From Paramacrobiotus metropolitanus (lineage: Eukaryota; Tardigrada; Eutardigrada; Parachela; Macrobiotidae), in assembly GCF_019649055.1 (NCBI RefSeq), contig NW_026570268.1, positions 310,001 through 374,000 of the forward strand: a DNA stretch of 64,000 nucleotides, written 5' to 3'. Both the position numbers and the translations under genes were made by a program. The notes under the pieces are model-generated. The model worked only from the letters and a program-made list of their open reading frames with translations, was not told the origin of the DNA and did no database searches. Positions 47,379 through 58,300 of the stretch are shown one piece after another; the stretch's first letter is position 1; every line of letters begins with the position of its first letter.

Positions 47379-49533
47379 CTAATAATAGGGATAGACTTCC
47401 TCGTCCGAGTCGCCGAGCTCCTCGTGGGCGATGACGCCCAGCGCCTCGGCGGCCATCTTCTCTTCGTCCATGGAGGAGGAGGTGTCGAGGGCGGGCGCCG
47501 GCGGGGGACGCGCGGCAGCCGGCGCCGGACGCGTCTTGCGCTGCTGCACCGTGACGATGGGGGCCTTGCGACGGGCCGACGACAGACCGACCAGGCTGGG
47601 GATGGGCGGGGGCAGCGCGGCCGGGAGGGGCGGCGGCGGGGCCACCATCGACTGGCCGCGGGTGCGGCGCGGCCCGCCCGCGCGCAGCTGCTGGTCCAGC
47701 CGCGACATGCCCGGCTGGGCGGTGGCCGGGCGCTGCACAAACAAACACACAAATAAATCATCATCCTTATTATGAATATTTTCATTTTCCACCCACGTTT
47801 ATTTCGTTTCAAATGAAATCCGAGACAAAATTATTACGGTACAAATCAAATAATATATGAGAGAGCAAATAAAATGGAAAATATATATGAAAAATAAATA
47901 TAGTTCACTTTAATTAAACAAACAAACAAATAAACTCACATATTAAAAATAAATAAAATCAGTTGTATGAAGAACAATTTCTAACAAGGAAATAATATTT
48001 CTATGACTGTATATTAAACCAATCTTGGTTTTTTTAAATTTTAAATCATTTTAATTAGTGTCCACAGCGCAGACTTAATTTGTTTTATGCATAGGCTATT
48101 GCCAAATAAAAACATTCATCTTGGTTTTGTCGGAGCCTACCATTTCCTGTCTGAGATGCGCCAGGAACTCGGTGCGTTTGCCCTGCTTCTTGGCGGTGAC
48201 GCCGCCGTTGCCGTTGGGCCCGGTGGTGGGCGGCGCCTTGGCCGCTGCGGGCGCCTTGCTGGCCGCAGACGGTCCCGCGGGTTTGGGGCTCTGCGAGCGA
48301 CCGCCGCCCGTGGCGCGGCCCAGATCCAGGATGGACTTGAAGACCAGCGGCGTGGCCTTCTCCGGCGGCTCCTCGGCGGCGCGGCGGGTGCGCCCCGGTC
48401 GGCCGCCGTCCGTCGTCTTGGCGGCGGGACCACCGCGGCCCAAGTGGTAGTCCACTTCCAGGCCCTCGTTCTTGTTGCGGTAGTAGCCCGCCACCAGCGC
48501 CGACTCCGCCGTGCTGCGCTTCAGCCGCTTGGCGCGCTGCGGCTGCTCCTTCACCGACTTGAGCGCGTCCTTCGGGATGATGTCCATCGCCGACAATCGG
48601 ATCGCATCTGCACATTCGTTTCCATACAAAACAATATAATGCAAATAATACATACATAAAAAATACATATCTATATAAAATAATACATACAAAGTAAAAT
48701 AATACATATAAAATAAAATATATAAAAACAAAATTCATCATACAGATAACATACAAATAATACATATAAAATAAAATATCTGTAATACAGATAACTAACG
48801 AGAAATCATCAATGCAATATAAAAGTCAACATAGAAAAAATAATCATAAAAAAGGATAACAATATTTAAAGCATGCGGCAACGTACCATGGCTTACTGTA
48901 GTAGACCATAAAAATTGAATAAAAATAACAGTCACCATTTACTCACTAATACCCAGAAACCATAGTTTTTCTATCTACAATAGTAAAAAAATAAAGCATA
49001 CAGACACTGAACCCATAACGTGACATACAACACCAAAAAACAGCGATAAAATTCATAAAATAATGATAAAACGAAAGCATTTCATAAGAAATAACAATAA
49101 TAAACAGCTGAAGGATGAATAATTTTAAATTAGGAAAAACGTGATAAATCAAAAAATGGCCGATGGGCCGATAGGCTGCATTATAGAGTATGTACTACAA
49201 TCTCACTGACACTACACTGTAAGGAAAAGTGCGCAGTTTGACTGCACTGTGAGCGTTGATTGGCTTACCCTGCAGGGAGTACTTGTTGAGATCGTAGTAC
49301 TTGAAGCAGGGGAAGCAGGCGGACTCGTACTGCTCCTTGTGGGGATCGGGGCGCGGGAAGAGCGCCAGGGGCAGGGGGTCGTAGGTCTGCTTGGGGCTGG
49401 CGTAGTGGCTCAGCAGGTCGTCGTCCGCGTCGTAGTGCTGCCGCGGGAAGGGGAAGTCCGACAGGGCGCCGTTGGCGGCGGCGCTCTTGTGGCGCGGATC
49501 CAGCACGCGGCGGGCCAGGGCGGAGCTCTGCAT
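47379..49533 (-). CDS. Unrecognised basic, low-complexity protein, three exons
   Basis: Exons, minus strand: 49533-49269, 48607-48141, 47732-47379 (TAG); 361 residues in one continuous frame with GT-AG junctions (donors GTAAGC and GTAGGC). Start chosen at the first ATG after an in-frame stretch without one. I do not recognise the family. Seen: an N-terminal half with conserved-looking aromatic and acidic residues (DFPFPRQHYDADDDLLSHY; CFPCFKYYDLNKYSLQ), a basic patch RAKRLKRS that could be a nuclear signal, then Pro/Ala/Gly-rich low-complexity sequence, LAHLRQEM at the end of exon 2, and an acidic C-terminus EELGDSDEEVYPYY. Exon GC content and codon use match the neighbouring real genes. It lies upstream of MED13 on the same strand. 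Confidence 0.75.
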
Positions 49534-50111
49534 GGCGGACGGTGCAAAGAGTGGGGCAGGTCCCACACGAGGGAAAGAGAAAGCGTCAAGACTCAAGAGA
49601 AGCCCGAGCGACGGTTCGCAGCTGCAGAGCGACTACACGTTGCAGTCACTGCTGGCTGCTCTCTTTGCCCGTCACAGCCAGTTTCCGTACAAAGATAATT
49701 CCCGAATCTACACAAAGCTGGCAAGAGACTGGAAGGAAAGAGCAGTAGCCAACGACAACACTACCCACAACACTGACAACAGTTTGAGAATTCCTCGGTA
49801 ACTTCGGAAATGTCAGATAAGCGATCGAGAAGAACGCTCATCATCCGAGCCAGTGTTCACTGCAAACCAGGCAACTGGCCATTAGGGCGGCTGCCTGGGC
49901 GGAAACCATGACGCGCCAACATCTATATATTCTCCTCTCCCGATTTTTTTCACTTTCGAACGGGTATTCAAATTATTCGAATTCCATTTTTTCGATTTGC
50001 TTTAATTCGACCTAATTCTCATCTTCTTCTGGCGGCGGAAGTATCGCGTTACTGCCGCTCCTGCCCCAATAATTCGTGAACGCGCCCCAAATCCCGCCGC
50101 GACGCCGCGGC
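49534..50111. other. Upstream region of the unrecognised gene
   Basis: Presumed promoter and 5' untranslated DNA of the minus-strand gene starting at 49533. No exon or repeat recognised. Confidence 0.4.
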
Positions 50112-50216
50112 CTACTGCAGCACGGCCAGCACCAGGTTCTTTGTTTGCTTCAAGCCCAGATACTGTATATCTCCTATCTCGATGTTGCTCTTGGAGACAG
50201 TCGACAAATCCGGCTC
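50112..50216 (-). CDS. Orphan terminal-exon-like segment
   Basis: On the minus strand, after an acceptor-like TATGTAG, 34 codons stay open to a TAG at 50112 and read EPDLSTVSKSNIEIGDIQYL then GLKQTKNLVLAVLQ. The codons are GC-ending like the real exons around it, and the surrounding DNA is AT-rich. No partner exon was found: its upstream side is the 77-bp satellite, then the complete TBL2 gene. It may be the last exon of a gene interrupted by the satellite, an alternative 3' exon of TBL2, or a relic. I do not recognise the peptide. Confidence 0.4.
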   Translation of the reverse strand, partial: EPDLSTVSKSNIEIGDIQYLGLKQTKNLVLAVLQ

Positions 50217-50223
50217 CTACATA

Positions 50224-51535
50224 CTGTAGTTAAATGAAAAGTACATGCAGAAATATTAAGTTGAAAAGTGAAAATTAATGAAAAGGGCATACTGCCATGT
50301 AAAGTAGAAAGTTAACTGAAAGTACGTGCAGAAATGTAAAGTAGAAAAGTGTAGAAAGTTAACTGAAAAGTACATGCAGAAATATAAAGTAGAAAAGCGA
50401 AATGAAAGGGAGATGCTGCCATGTAAAGTAGAAAGTTAACTGAAAAGTACATGCAGAAATATAAAGTATAAAAGGGAATCGAAAGGGAGATACTGCCATG
50501 TAAAGTAGAAAGTTAACTGAAAAGTACATGCAGAAATATAAAGTATAAAAGGGAATCGAAAGGGAGATACTGCCATGTAAAGTAGAAAGTTAACTGAAAG
50601 TACATGCAGAAATATAAAGTATAAAAGGGAATCGAAAGGGAGATACTGCCATGTAAAGTAGAAAGTTAACTGAAAGTACGTGCAGAAATGTAAAGTAGAA
50701 AAGTGTAGAAAGTTAACTGAAAAGTACATGCAGAAATATAAAGTAGAAAAGCGAAATGAAAGGGAGATGCTGCCATGTAAAGTAGAAAGTTAACTGAAAA
50801 GTACATGCAGAAATATAAAGTATAAAAGGGAATCGAAAGGGAGATACTGCCATGTAAAGTAGAAAGTTAACTGAAAAGTACATGCAGAAATATAAAGTAT
50901 AAAAGGGAATCGAAAGGGAGATACTGCCATGTAAAGTAGAAAGTTAACTGAAAGTACGTGCAGAAATGTAAAGTAGAAAAGTGTAGAAAGTTAACTGAAA
51001 AGTACATGCAGAAATATAAAGTAGAAAAGCGAAATGAAAGGGAGATGCTGCCATGTAAAGTAGAAAGTTAACTGAAAAGTACATGCAGAAATATAAAGTA
51101 TAAAAGGGAATCGAAAGGGAGATACTGCCATGTAAAGTAGAAAGTTAACTGAAAAGTACATGCAGAAATATAAAGTATAAAAGGGAATCGAAAGGGAGAT
51201 ACTGCCATGTAAAGTAGAAAGTTAACTGAAAGTACGTGCAGAAATGTAAAGTAGAAAAGTGTAGAAAGTTAACTGAAAAGTACATGCAGAAATATAAAGT
51301 AGAAAAGCGAAATGAAAGGGAGATGCTGCCATGTAAAGTAGAAAGTTAACTGAAAAGTACATGCAGAAATATAAAGTATAAAAGGGAATCGAAAGGGAGA
51401 TACTGCCATGTAAAGTAGAAAGTTAACTGAAAAGTACATGCAGAAATATAAAGTAGAAAAGGGAATCGAAAGGGAGATACTGCCATATTGTAAAGTAGAA
51501 AGTTAACAGTAAAGTACATGCAGAAATATAAAGCA
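50224..51535. repeat. 77-bp satellite array with 278-bp higher-order unit
   Basis: Tandem copies of a unit containing CCATGTAAAGTAGAAAGTTA, CTGAAAAGTACATGCAGAAA and AATCGAAAGGGAGA, exactly 77 bases apart in regular stretches (for example 50491 and 50568). A shortened 47-bp variant marked by GTACGTGCAGAAATGTAAAG recurs at 50322, 50676, 50954 and 51232, that is at 354, 278 and 278 bases, so three full units plus one short unit form a 278-bp higher-order repeat. It lies between the orphan exon and the TBL2 3' end. Its reverse complement shares a core with the array in SLC38A9. Confidence 0.93.
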
Positions 51536-51887
51536 AAAAGTCCTTTCATAAATATAGATATAAAGCATTTATTTTTCCTTTCTTCTGATTTTGCTTTGTG
51601 GTTCCTGTGTTAAACATTTTTGTTTTTGTTTTAATTCAACTGGATTTCTTTGGAGATGTTAGATTGCTTATGCAAATATTTTTCAATTTAAGTAAATTTA
51701 ATTGACTTTATTCGAAGCTGTCAGATTTTCTTAATTTTTCAGAGTTTCATTTCTTTCTATTTTTAACTGTTTACCACAGAATGGACGGACATTCGCGACA
51801 GATAATTATCAAAGCATTCTCGTCGTTAAAAAAAACAGCGAATCAACAAAAACAAAACGAAATAAAAAACTGGACGATAAAAATCCG

Positions 51888-54549
51888 TTACAAGGTGAAT
51901 TTCTTTCGACATGCTTGCAGCGCCGTCTCCGCGGCCTCCATCTGACCCTGAATGCGACTGCGCACCGAATCCTGCGAGGCGAACTTCAAGCTCTCCTTCA
52001 GCGCCTCCACGGCCACCTCCAGCCCGACCAGATTGCGGAACACCCGCACCACGCGTCCGCCAATGACCAGCACGAAGCCCGACGTCGGATCCAGCAGCAG
52101 CCGGCCCACGTCGACGCTGCCGCCCCCGGGCGTCAACGCCAGGCAGTTGTCGATGCGACACCGCACCGTCCCGTCCACACCCGATAAAATCAAGAGGTCC
52201 GCTCGGTAGGCGATGACGACGCAGCGCGAGTCGTTGGTCAGGGCGCAGTGCAGCGGCCGCTTGTCGTCCACGGCGGCGGCGGTCCAGGACGCGTGCTGGA
52301 TGAGGCGCGGCGACTGGCGCTTCTTGTAGTCGACGTTGACGTCGAAGAGGCGGAAGGACTTGTCCTTGCTGACGGAGAGCATGTGGGTGGAGTCGCCCGA
52401 GAAGGCGAAGGCCGGGATGGCCGCGCTGTGCCCCGTCAGCTCGAAGGCCTTCTCCACGGACTGCACGTCGCCGCTGGATTTGTCCGCCACGATGGCCCAC
52501 ACGCGCACTTCCGGCGTGAAACCTGAACGAAGCAACAGAAAGACAACATCAAGCGAAATGTTCAAGCAGAATTTACGTCAAAATTCAAAATATACTCGAA
52601 GATACATTTTGGAAATATTCTGGAAAATAAAACGAAAGAATCAAGAATAAGTATTTCCATAAAAACAAACGCAAATAAATCTGTATCCGAAATAACGATG
52701 GCTGCGTGAACATAGGTACGTGCAATCAAACATACGTGTACTGGTGAACATCAATCAAACCGATTCAAACGTGTACATAAATAACCCGTTACCGAGATAC
52801 TGCTGACCAGTGAGTGCTGCTACAAATATGTCTAGACAGCAAAACTAATAAAAACAAAATTCAGAGTAAGCACAGATTGATATTAAAATATTTCAAACAA
52901 ATCGCGCACTAATAATGATACCATAAAATTAGACAAGAAATGTATGTATACAATAATACAAGTATACGTAAGAGGAAATTACCGGATGCGGCGATGAAGC
53001 GGCCACAGGGCGAGATCTGCGCCGAGTGCAGCACGCCGAGGTTGGTGACGACGGAGGCCAGCGGCGCGCCGCCCTTGATGGGCCAGAGGTGGATGGCGGC
53101 GTTGTCGTGGGCCGTCATGATGAACTTGCCGTTGCACTGGATGTCCATGCAGCGGATCTCGCCGTTGGCGTGCGCCGCCTGACCGCCCACCAGACACCGG
53201 TCAATTCAGAGGAGAAATCAGGCGACAAAAGGGTCAAAATCCCGTACCTGGTTGGTGACGTCGTGCAGGGCTTGCGGCGCTGACCACTGCCCGTCGGCGT
53301 TCTTCGTCAGCTTGAACACGCGCACCACATCGGCGTTGTGCATCCGCCCGATCACGGCTCTGCACGATAAAGACCGGCACCTTATTTTTCCATAGCACGG
53401 ACGATCATTCAATTAAAATATTAAATAAATCGATAATCAAATGGTAATCAACGGTTATGATGTTATACTTACCTAAAATGAGGTTTTTCGAATGTTAATT
53501 AATTTTTTTGGCTTTAATATAATGCGAACAGGCTGTCACCAAATTAAAGCAATTAAACCGTAATTAATCACATAATTTCAAGGCAATTAGCGGGAGAAAA
53601 ATGATTGGCCAACGCACTTGCTGTCGGGACTGAAGCGGATTAACGACGCATGGTCCAGCTCCAAGTTGACGCGCTTGCTCCTGTCAAGAAAACGCTCACT
53701 CAGCACACCGGATCAAGTAAACAAAATCATATTACCGTACAACATAGGTAGAAAAATCAATTTATTGATTTCTACATCCGGGAAGTCGATACAAATGTGT
53801 CATGCGTGCATTAAATTAACTGGAATGCAATTCCAAACACCACCGCTATTTAACCGTATCTTCATAACAATCCCTCAGACTTTAAAAAAAATCGTATTAA
53901 ATGTTGCAAAGATAAATTATATCTTAAAACATTTAAAACAAATGCATATAACGAAAATTTTTTTTAATTGTAAAAGTTATTAGAGAGAAAAAATGAAACG
54001 AATTTTTTCCAACAAATAAAAATAATAAATACCGTGGTTCTTTTGCGGGATCATCGGTGAGGAAGTCACTGCAGGTCCATAAAATCAGCGAGCGGTCTAC
54101 AAATGGCAAAACAACCATTCTTGTCAGCGAAAACGCAACGAATACAAATTATTAGAATATTATGCCCAATCGGCAGTACCTTCGGCGGACGTGACGAGGT
54201 ACTTGCCGGACGCGTTGAAATGCCCGTCGCAGATGTCGGCGCTGTGGCCCTTGAGGCTGGCCACCAGCAGCGGATGGCGGTACTTCTCGGCGGTCCCCTT
54301 CCCGGCCGCGGCGTCCTTGCTGGGGACGGCGCGCGCGCTCTTGCTCTTGCCCGTTTCCTTCGCTGCCTTCGCTTTCTCTGCAGCGCCGCGATCAGCAACT
54401 GTCGCGTCCGCGGAGGCTGTCTCCGCATCAGTCTTCTTCCCGAAGATCAGCCGGAAGATGTAGATCAGTACTCCCCCGAAGAGCAGCGTGATGGACAGCG
54501 TCGTGATGCTGCTCCAGCTCAACAAAGAAGACGCCTGTGAATCAGCCAT
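51888..54549 (-). CDS. TBL2: TBL2 homologue, ER-membrane-anchored WD40-repeat protein
   Basis: Exons, minus strand: 54549-54180, 54096-54033, 53680-53618, 53359-53248, 53178-52983, 52522-51888 (TAA); 479 residues in frame. Start at the first ATG (MADSQASS). Seen: one hydrophobic segment at about residues 14-34 (TLSITLLFGGVLIYIFRLIF) followed by a Lys/Ala-rich linker; then WD40 repeats with LKGHSADICDGHFN, DRSLILWTCSDF, LELDHASLIRFSPDS, GKFIMTAHDNAAIHLWPI, ISPCGRFIAASGFTPEVRVW and FELTGHSAAIPAFAFS; and a C-terminal helix. This order and the phrase GFTPEVRVW match vertebrate TBL2 (transducin beta-like 2) throughout. Known: TBL2 is an ER transmembrane protein that associates with PERK in the unfolded-protein response. 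It shares an about 760-bp divergent promoter region with SLC38A9. Confidence 0.92.
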
Positions 54550-55306
54550 TCTTCGCCAGTCCACACGCCAGTCCGCAAAATCTGCAAGTGCGGAAGATAA
54601 ATCTATTAGTCAGTATGCACCAATAACGGTGAACACGCAGATGATTTACTTTAATTATCATGCACAGGAATGTAGTGACAATGATTATGAAGTATGAAGG
54701 CACTGTAAGAAAACTAATGGTAAAAAGCACTGCTTCGAAAATGTAAAAAATACAACAACAAACTGACGTAGAAAAAATTGTTGGCTGCATACGTGTTGCA
54801 ACTTGCAAGAAGTGCGCGCAACGTGCCGAGCATGCTGCACAGGGGCGCTTCCGGTCGACGCATTGTGGGTTGGAATTCACACATCGTAGATACACGAAGG
54901 CTCTGCCCCCAGGTATGGCATTCGTGCGGTCACGCCATCCTGTGCTGTTTATCGCGATGTGCCAAAGTCCAGCGAAACTTTTCCGATAATTTTACGCGCT
55001 CTCTCCACTTGTCTGGAATTCTGTACTGTCGACACATTTCCCATCCACCGTTGAGTGCATTCTTGTGTTTTTTCACAACGCGCAGCGGGTACTATCAGTA
55101 CGAAGGATTGCGATTCGCAACGAAGAGAATCCGGAATGCAGTGCGTTTGCTTGCTTTATTCGTGAACATTGCTTCATTTTAAATTTTTAGACTGTTTTCA
55201 TGTTTCAACTTGTTGGGTGATGCGATGGTTATCAGTGTGGAAGGTATCTGGCCAGTTTAGCATTGGTTGATTAATTTGCCCCATTCTCCGAGCCTTGGAA
55301 ATCTCC
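54550..55306. promoter_or_regulatory. Divergent intergenic region between TBL2 and SLC38A9
   Basis: The two start codons face away from each other across about 760 bases, so both promoters must lie here unless a distant 5' exon exists. No TATA box was recognised. There is an open frame on the plus strand at 54778-55182 but it has no family resemblance. Confidence 0.5.
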
Positions 55307-58300
55307 ATGGCAGACAGCGTAGTTGAGGAGCCCGTGGTGATGCGGAACAGCGACAGCGACGCGCTGACCAACGAAGAACAGTTCCTCTCCAACATCCCCA
55401 CCGCCGCGCGTCTCCCCCTCATTTCTGGCATCCGCCAGCGCAGCCATCTCCCGGACGATGTCCTGCAAAGGTAATTTAATGTGCATGTGCTTCAAAGGTT
55501 AATAATTGTGTCGGACGATGTGCTTCAAAGGACAAAGGTAAATTAAATATCCCTTTTTACCAGATCAGATTTTAAGAAGGCATTAAAGCGAAGGCATGGT
55601 TTATTACTTTCAAATCTTTATAATTTTATTGAAACGAACTTGAATTTTATTCAGTTTTTGTAGTAATAAATGTTGTTGATCGATCCGAATTTTATTTCTG
55701 TTTTATTTCGTTGACTACAGTGGACAGTGTAATGTTATTTGATTATTAATGGTTAGAATTTTAGTTTTTATTTTAGTTTGTAACTGTTTGTTTCCTCAGA
55801 ATTTAATTTTATTAAGTGCCAAAATTTTTGTTTTATTTTCATATCAGGAATTTAATTATAATTATCTGATTTTTGTTTGCATTTATCCGAAATTGATTTT
55901 ATTTACTTTTCAGTCAGCGCATTGAAGGAGATTTTACCATATTGAAAGAATAATTACACAGTACTGTAATTTCCCTTGTTTTGTATGGAGTCCATTCGTG
56001 CGTTGACGTTTAGGGAAGGCGCGACGCTGCCTGGCGTCGGTGACGCGCCGCGCATCGCTCCGTATGCGCCGCCACCTGCTCCCTCCAGTCCGCGGCGTCC
56101 GGAGCGATCGGACGCGGGGAGATTCGGCGGTCGGCGGGGCGAGGATGTCGGCAGCCGGCCGACCGATGTGTACCCGGAGATCGGGGCGGATTCCGACCGC
56201 GAGCGACTGCTGGAACGCGCAGAGACTGCCAGTGGATTTGCGGCGGAGAAATCGCAAAACAGCCAGGGCAGTTTAGTCACCATGTAAGTGGCCAGAGGAA
56301 TATCATTAGCTGCGATCAGGAATTATTCATTTGATTTGTATTTAGCAGATGTAATGGGATGGTCTTTTATTTTTATGGACATGAATTCGATTTTATTTGA
56401 TTTTTGGAAACAGTATTCAAACCAAATTCTGATAAATTAGAGTTTAAGTTTGTTCAGTTCCTGTCTCGCAGGTTTGTGGTGATTTTATCACATAATTGCA
56501 TTCACATTCATGAGTATTTGTTTCGTTTTTTTATTGACTTGACGCTGATTTTGTTTAATTTATTATTTTGCCAGCATTTAATTTCATTTGTTTCTGTTTA
56601 CCAGCCTTCATTCGTTGCATTTTGCAGATTGAGTTTATGGACGACGATGATGGGATCGTCGCTGCTAGTGCTGCCCTGGGCCATCCAGGAGGTGTGTATT
56701 TCCTTTATAGAACCCTGCGCCACATCCGGAAGCTAAGCTGTTTTGCATGTAGGCCGGTTTGGCGTTGGGCGTGTGCCTGGTGTTCGTGATGGGCGGGCTG
56801 GCCTTCTTCCCCACCACGCTCATCTACAAGGCCGCCGACTACCTGCAGGCCACCACCGGCGTCACCATCGTCGAGTTCCAGGACATCTGCGCCCGACTGC
56901 TGGGCGTCAAGCTGGCTTTCGTCAGTCTGCTGGTCTCCCTCCTCAACCTGATCGGCGCCATGGTCGTCTACTGGATCCTCATGTCGGCCATGCTCTACCA
57001 GATCGGCTGCTATTTCTACGGTGCGGCCGCATTTCGGCAGTGCGCTGTAAGGGAAAATTAGTTTAAAATTGATTTGGAATTCCGCAGAACTGCAGTATCC
57101 CGAAACGGCCAACATCACCGATCCCACTGCCGATTTGGGACCACAGGGGCGCTTTGCGCGCTACTGGAATGAACTCCTGACCGTCCCGTTTTATCTGGTG
57201 CGCATTTACCTCTGTGATTTAATTTTTCTTCATGTATCTAGTTGGAATTTTCCAGTTTATTTTTCTTTACCGGTTTGTTTGCGTTTGGTTTGTTTATTTG
57301 ATTGTTTCATTAACTGTATTTCCTCTTCGGGCATAAAAAACCGCAAAATAGATAAAAATTTATTGAAATTTGCTCAATAATATTATAAATTTCCGATAAA
57401 ACGGATTTTTTTAGTATTTCGATGGTTAAAAACTGATTAATTTGATTGCACAGGTGTTCCTGTTGTTGCCGTTGATCTGCATCCGCAATCCGACCTTCTT
57501 CACCAAACTGAGCTCCTTCGGCATCGTCTCCATCCTGTACATGCTGGTCTTCGTGTCGAAGAAGGTCAGCGACTGGGGCTGGAACGCCTCCAGCGGCTCG
57601 CCGGGATTCGAATGTACCGATTTATCCTATTTATTTGCTGTGCAGCGGAAAAAAGGTTTCTTGGTTTTCCAGTGTTCAACGGGCACTTCCCGGCGTTGAC
57701 GGGGACGCTCTCCATGGGCTTCTTCATCCACAACTGCATCCTGGGCATGACGACGCACCACGCCAGTCCGCAGCACCGCAAACGCGACACCGGCATCGCG
57801 TTTCTGATGGCGGCGGTGTGTTACGCTTTCGTGGGCGGCTGTTATTACGCCGCGTTCCCGGTGGATAAGCACTTGATTGCCGACGTGAGCATCTTGACAT
57901 TGTATGTGTAACGTAGCGGAAGTAGATTGATGACGCCGGGGATATGTTACAGAATTTACTGAAGAATTTCGCCAACCAGGAAATTATGGCGCTCGTGGCG
58001 CGATGCCTGCTCTTCTTCCAAATGTTCACCGTCTTCCCGCTGTTGGCCTATCTGTTCCGGGTGCAGCTGTTTAATGCACTGTTTGGCCATCAAAACGTCA
58101 GGTGCGGTACTCGTATCGTGCTAATATTCTCAGATGAAAAATGAAAATTCAATTTGTTTTGTAGTTATTATGGATAATTGGAATACCTATTAACAGCCCA
58201 TTGCTAATATAGAATCTGCTCATATCTATATTATTTATTTTGTTTTAGACACAAAAGCTGTTATGATATTCTTTGCATTTCGGTTTTCTGGTTTACGTTG

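Noticed and set aside
50224-51535. Possible CRISPR-like array
   Set aside because: Units are directly adjacent with no unique spacers, and the context is an animal genome; it is a satellite.
54778-55182. 134-codon plus-strand frame in the TBL2-SLC38A9 promoter region
   Set aside because: No family resemblance, and it fits neither gene's exon structure; probably chance.
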